DNA of 62,335 nt. Source: Pseudomonas sp. CC120222-01a. GTDB lineage: Bacteria > Pseudomonadota > Gammaproteobacteria > Pseudomonadales > Pseudomonadaceae. Below the pieces are notes generated by a model that ran no database searches, was not told the origin of the DNA, and saw only the letters and a list, made by a program, of their open reading frames with translations. Each line of letters opens with the position of its first letter. The first letter of the stretch is position 1. The stretch covers positions 1 to 62,335 of the forward strand of contig NZ_QEQQ01000031.1 of assembly GCF_003097235.1 (NCBI RefSeq), given 5' to 3'. Positions 61,220 through 62,335 of this stretch are shown one piece after another. The translations under genes and the position numbers were made by a program.

Positions 61220-61456
61220 ATGAAAGAGTGGGAAGTCATCTTTGCCGACCAGAAAGGCGAGCCAACCACCTTGCTGCTGCACGGTGAACAGTGCCCCAGC
61301 GAGGAAGAAGCGGCCCGCGCCATCCGTTCGCATCTGTTTCCGGTCATGGATGAGCTGGACCTCAACGACTTCCAGGACCGCGCCCCATCCCCTACGGCAC
61401 GCTGGCTCAAGGAGCAGAACGGCGTGATCATCACCAGCATCCACGAAGCGCCCTGA
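61220..61456 (+). CDS. Hypothetical small acidic protein
   Basis: 78 residues, starting MKEWEVIFADQKGEPTTLLL and ending IITSIHEAP. No signal or membrane segment. GAGAGGG precedes the ATG by about 8 bases. Family not recognised; codon use fits the host. Confidence 0.7.
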   Translation: MKEWEVIFADQKGEPTTLLLHGEQCPSEEEAARAIRSHLFPVMDELDLNDFQDRAPSPTARWLKEQNGVIITSIHEAP

Positions 61457-61630
61457 ATCAAGGGTTGGCGTGGTGCCTGCGCAGGCACTACGCTGGTGGG
61501 AGGTGCGGGCCTTTTCTGCGGGCCTGCACCCATTCAATTCGCGTCTTGCATCAGCTCGATCTGTCGGCAGTGCCGGCAGGTGCGTAGTGCACGGAAAGTC
61601 TATCCATCGCATTATTCGGGAGGACGATTC

Positions 61631-61963
61631 ATGAGCAGCCTGAACGACGATATCAGCAGTAATGTCCTGCGCCAGATGAAAGCTGGCGGTTTCGACTTCA
61701 CCCGCATCCACCCCATCGAGTTCTACGCGGTCTTTCCAGATGAAGCCGGCGCGCGACGTGCAGCCGGGCAGTTTCGTGGCGAATCGTTGAATGCTCAGGT
61801 GCGTGAACTGGACGATGGCGCGTGGCACCTGGAACTGAGCAAGGTCATGTACGCCACCTATGGCGGCATTGGTGATTTTGAGGAAGCCTTCGAGCAGGTC
61901 GTTTCACCCTATGGCGGCGAAGTCGAAGGGTGGGGCGTCAAGCAGGAAAGGCCGATTGCCTGA
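61631..61963 (+). CDS. RraB/ribonuclease E inhibitor-like protein
   Basis: 110 residues of the RraB (regulator of RNase E activity B) family type: IHPIEFYAVFPDEAGARRAA, VRELDDGAWHLELSKVMYAT and FEEAFEQVVSPYGGEVEGWG are the typical block order. In E. coli RraB binds RNase E and slows mRNA decay. AGGA lies upstream of ATG 61631. The open frame to 61496 is non-coding before this start. Confidence 0.82.
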   Translation: MSSLNDDISSNVLRQMKAGGFDFTRIHPIEFYAVFPDEAGARRAAGQFRGESLNAQVRELDDGAWHLELSKVMYATYGGIGDFEEAFEQVVSPYGGEVEGWGVKQERPIA

Positions 61964-61969
61964 GATTTT

Positions 61970-62011
61970 GGGGCTGCTGCGCAGCCCTTTCGCGACACAA
62001 GGCCGCTCCTA
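61970..62011. repeat. Single REP-like half element
   Basis: CGCGACACAAGGCCGCTCC preceded by GGGCTGCTGCGCAGCCC matches one arm and the adjoining hairpin of the pair at 46901-47019. The other arm is missing. A weaker fragment (CTGTAGGAGCGGAGG) follows at 62162-62176. Confidence 0.65.
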
Positions 62012-62335
62012 TGTATGGACTCGCCCACACTGTCTAGCTGCTTTTGAACATAGGAACCCGGTTGCATCTATGTATCAGGCCTGTTCGAGGAAGCTTTTTG
62101 CTTCTGGCCAACATCGTGGTGAGCTCGCAGTGTGCCGTTTACATTGAGGCCACTATTAGGCCTGTAGGAGCGGAGGCATCTATCTGCGACGGTCTTACCT
62201 AGGGTCAATGTTCACTAGCAGGGGTTGGAGCGCTTGGCGCCCCGGTGGCATTACTCGGGTGGTCAGAGGCTCATAGCAGCCTCCGGGTTGTTGTTCGGTT
62301 TGCGTTGATAAACCTGATCACTCTGTAACAGGGCC
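62012..62335. other. Right-edge stretch without a supported gene
   Basis: About 320 bases with short open frames only and no ribosome site worth noting. Composition is mixed and a REP fragment is present. A gene may begin beyond the window. Confidence 0.35.

Noticed and set aside
41231..62011. Repeated palindromes considered as a CRISPR array
   Set aside because: Copies are scattered singly in gene gaps as inverted pairs with no regular spacers; they are REP-type elements.

Overview
The window is a Pseudomonas chromosome segment, most likely of the P. putida group. The housekeeping proteins (IhfB, PyrF, KdsA, AroC, PrmB, FolE) read as Pseudomonas orthologues, and the right half carries dense REP/BIME-type palindromes typical of that group. 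Two Pseudomonas-type small families (DUF6124 and DUF3077) sit side by side. The left edge cuts an IS3-family transposase. No tRNA, rRNA or CRISPR array was seen.

Layout. (1) 1-2.8 kb: IS3 transposase 3' end, ihfB, a LapA-domain membrane protein, and a beta-CASP metallo-beta-lactamase-fold RNase-like gene with an apparent frameshift at an A7 run. (2) 2.8-32.6 kb: the O-antigen/LPS locus, in the ihfB-wzz position known for Pseudomonas B-band loci. It has two wzz paralogues, then an unexpected module: a divergently encoded RTX protein with an N-terminal transglutaminase-like Cys-His-Asp domain, plus a complete type I secretion system (ABC ATPase, HlyD-type adaptor, TolC-type outer membrane protein). 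After that come a flippase (wzx-like), a polymerase (wzy-like), tviB/wbpO, wbpP, an asparagine-synthase-like amidotransferase (wbpS-like), two glycosyltransferases, an RmlD-like reductase, a wbjB/fnlA-like dehydratase-epimerase, a wbjD/fnlC-like 2-epimerase, a wbpV-like SDR, wbpL, wbpM and finally rfbB-rfbA. (3) 32.8-40 kb: comEA, pyrF, a DUF6124/DUF3077 pair behind a long leader, kdsA, two oxidoreductases and two putative LPS glycosyltransferase-like genes. (4) 40-62 kb: ordinary Pseudomonas core genes (MFS, MocR regulator, chemoreceptor, benE, GSTs, folE, smr, prmB, aroC, MFS plus acireductone-dioxygenase-like cupin, ankyrin protein, ZIP transporter, LTA-synthase-like phosphotransferase, RraB family), with REP-type inverted repeats in many gaps.

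How the genes fit together. The sugar genes suggest three activated sugars: UDP-D-QuiNAc or UDP-D-FucNAc (WbpM plus the WbpV-like SDR, placed on the lipid by WbpL); UDP-GalNAcA, possibly amidated (WbpP, TviB/WbpO, WbpS-like); and an L-6-deoxy-HexNAc, more likely L-QuiNAc than L-FucNAc because an RmlD-like reductase stands where WbjC/FnlB would be. WbpL plus two glycosyltransferases would match a trisaccharide repeat that is flipped, polymerised and length-controlled by Wzx, Wzy and two Wzz proteins. rfbB-rfbA stand without rfbC or rfbD. This assignment is inference from gene content.

The strongest candidate for something little described is the RTX-transglutaminase-like protein with its own type I exporter inside the O-antigen locus.
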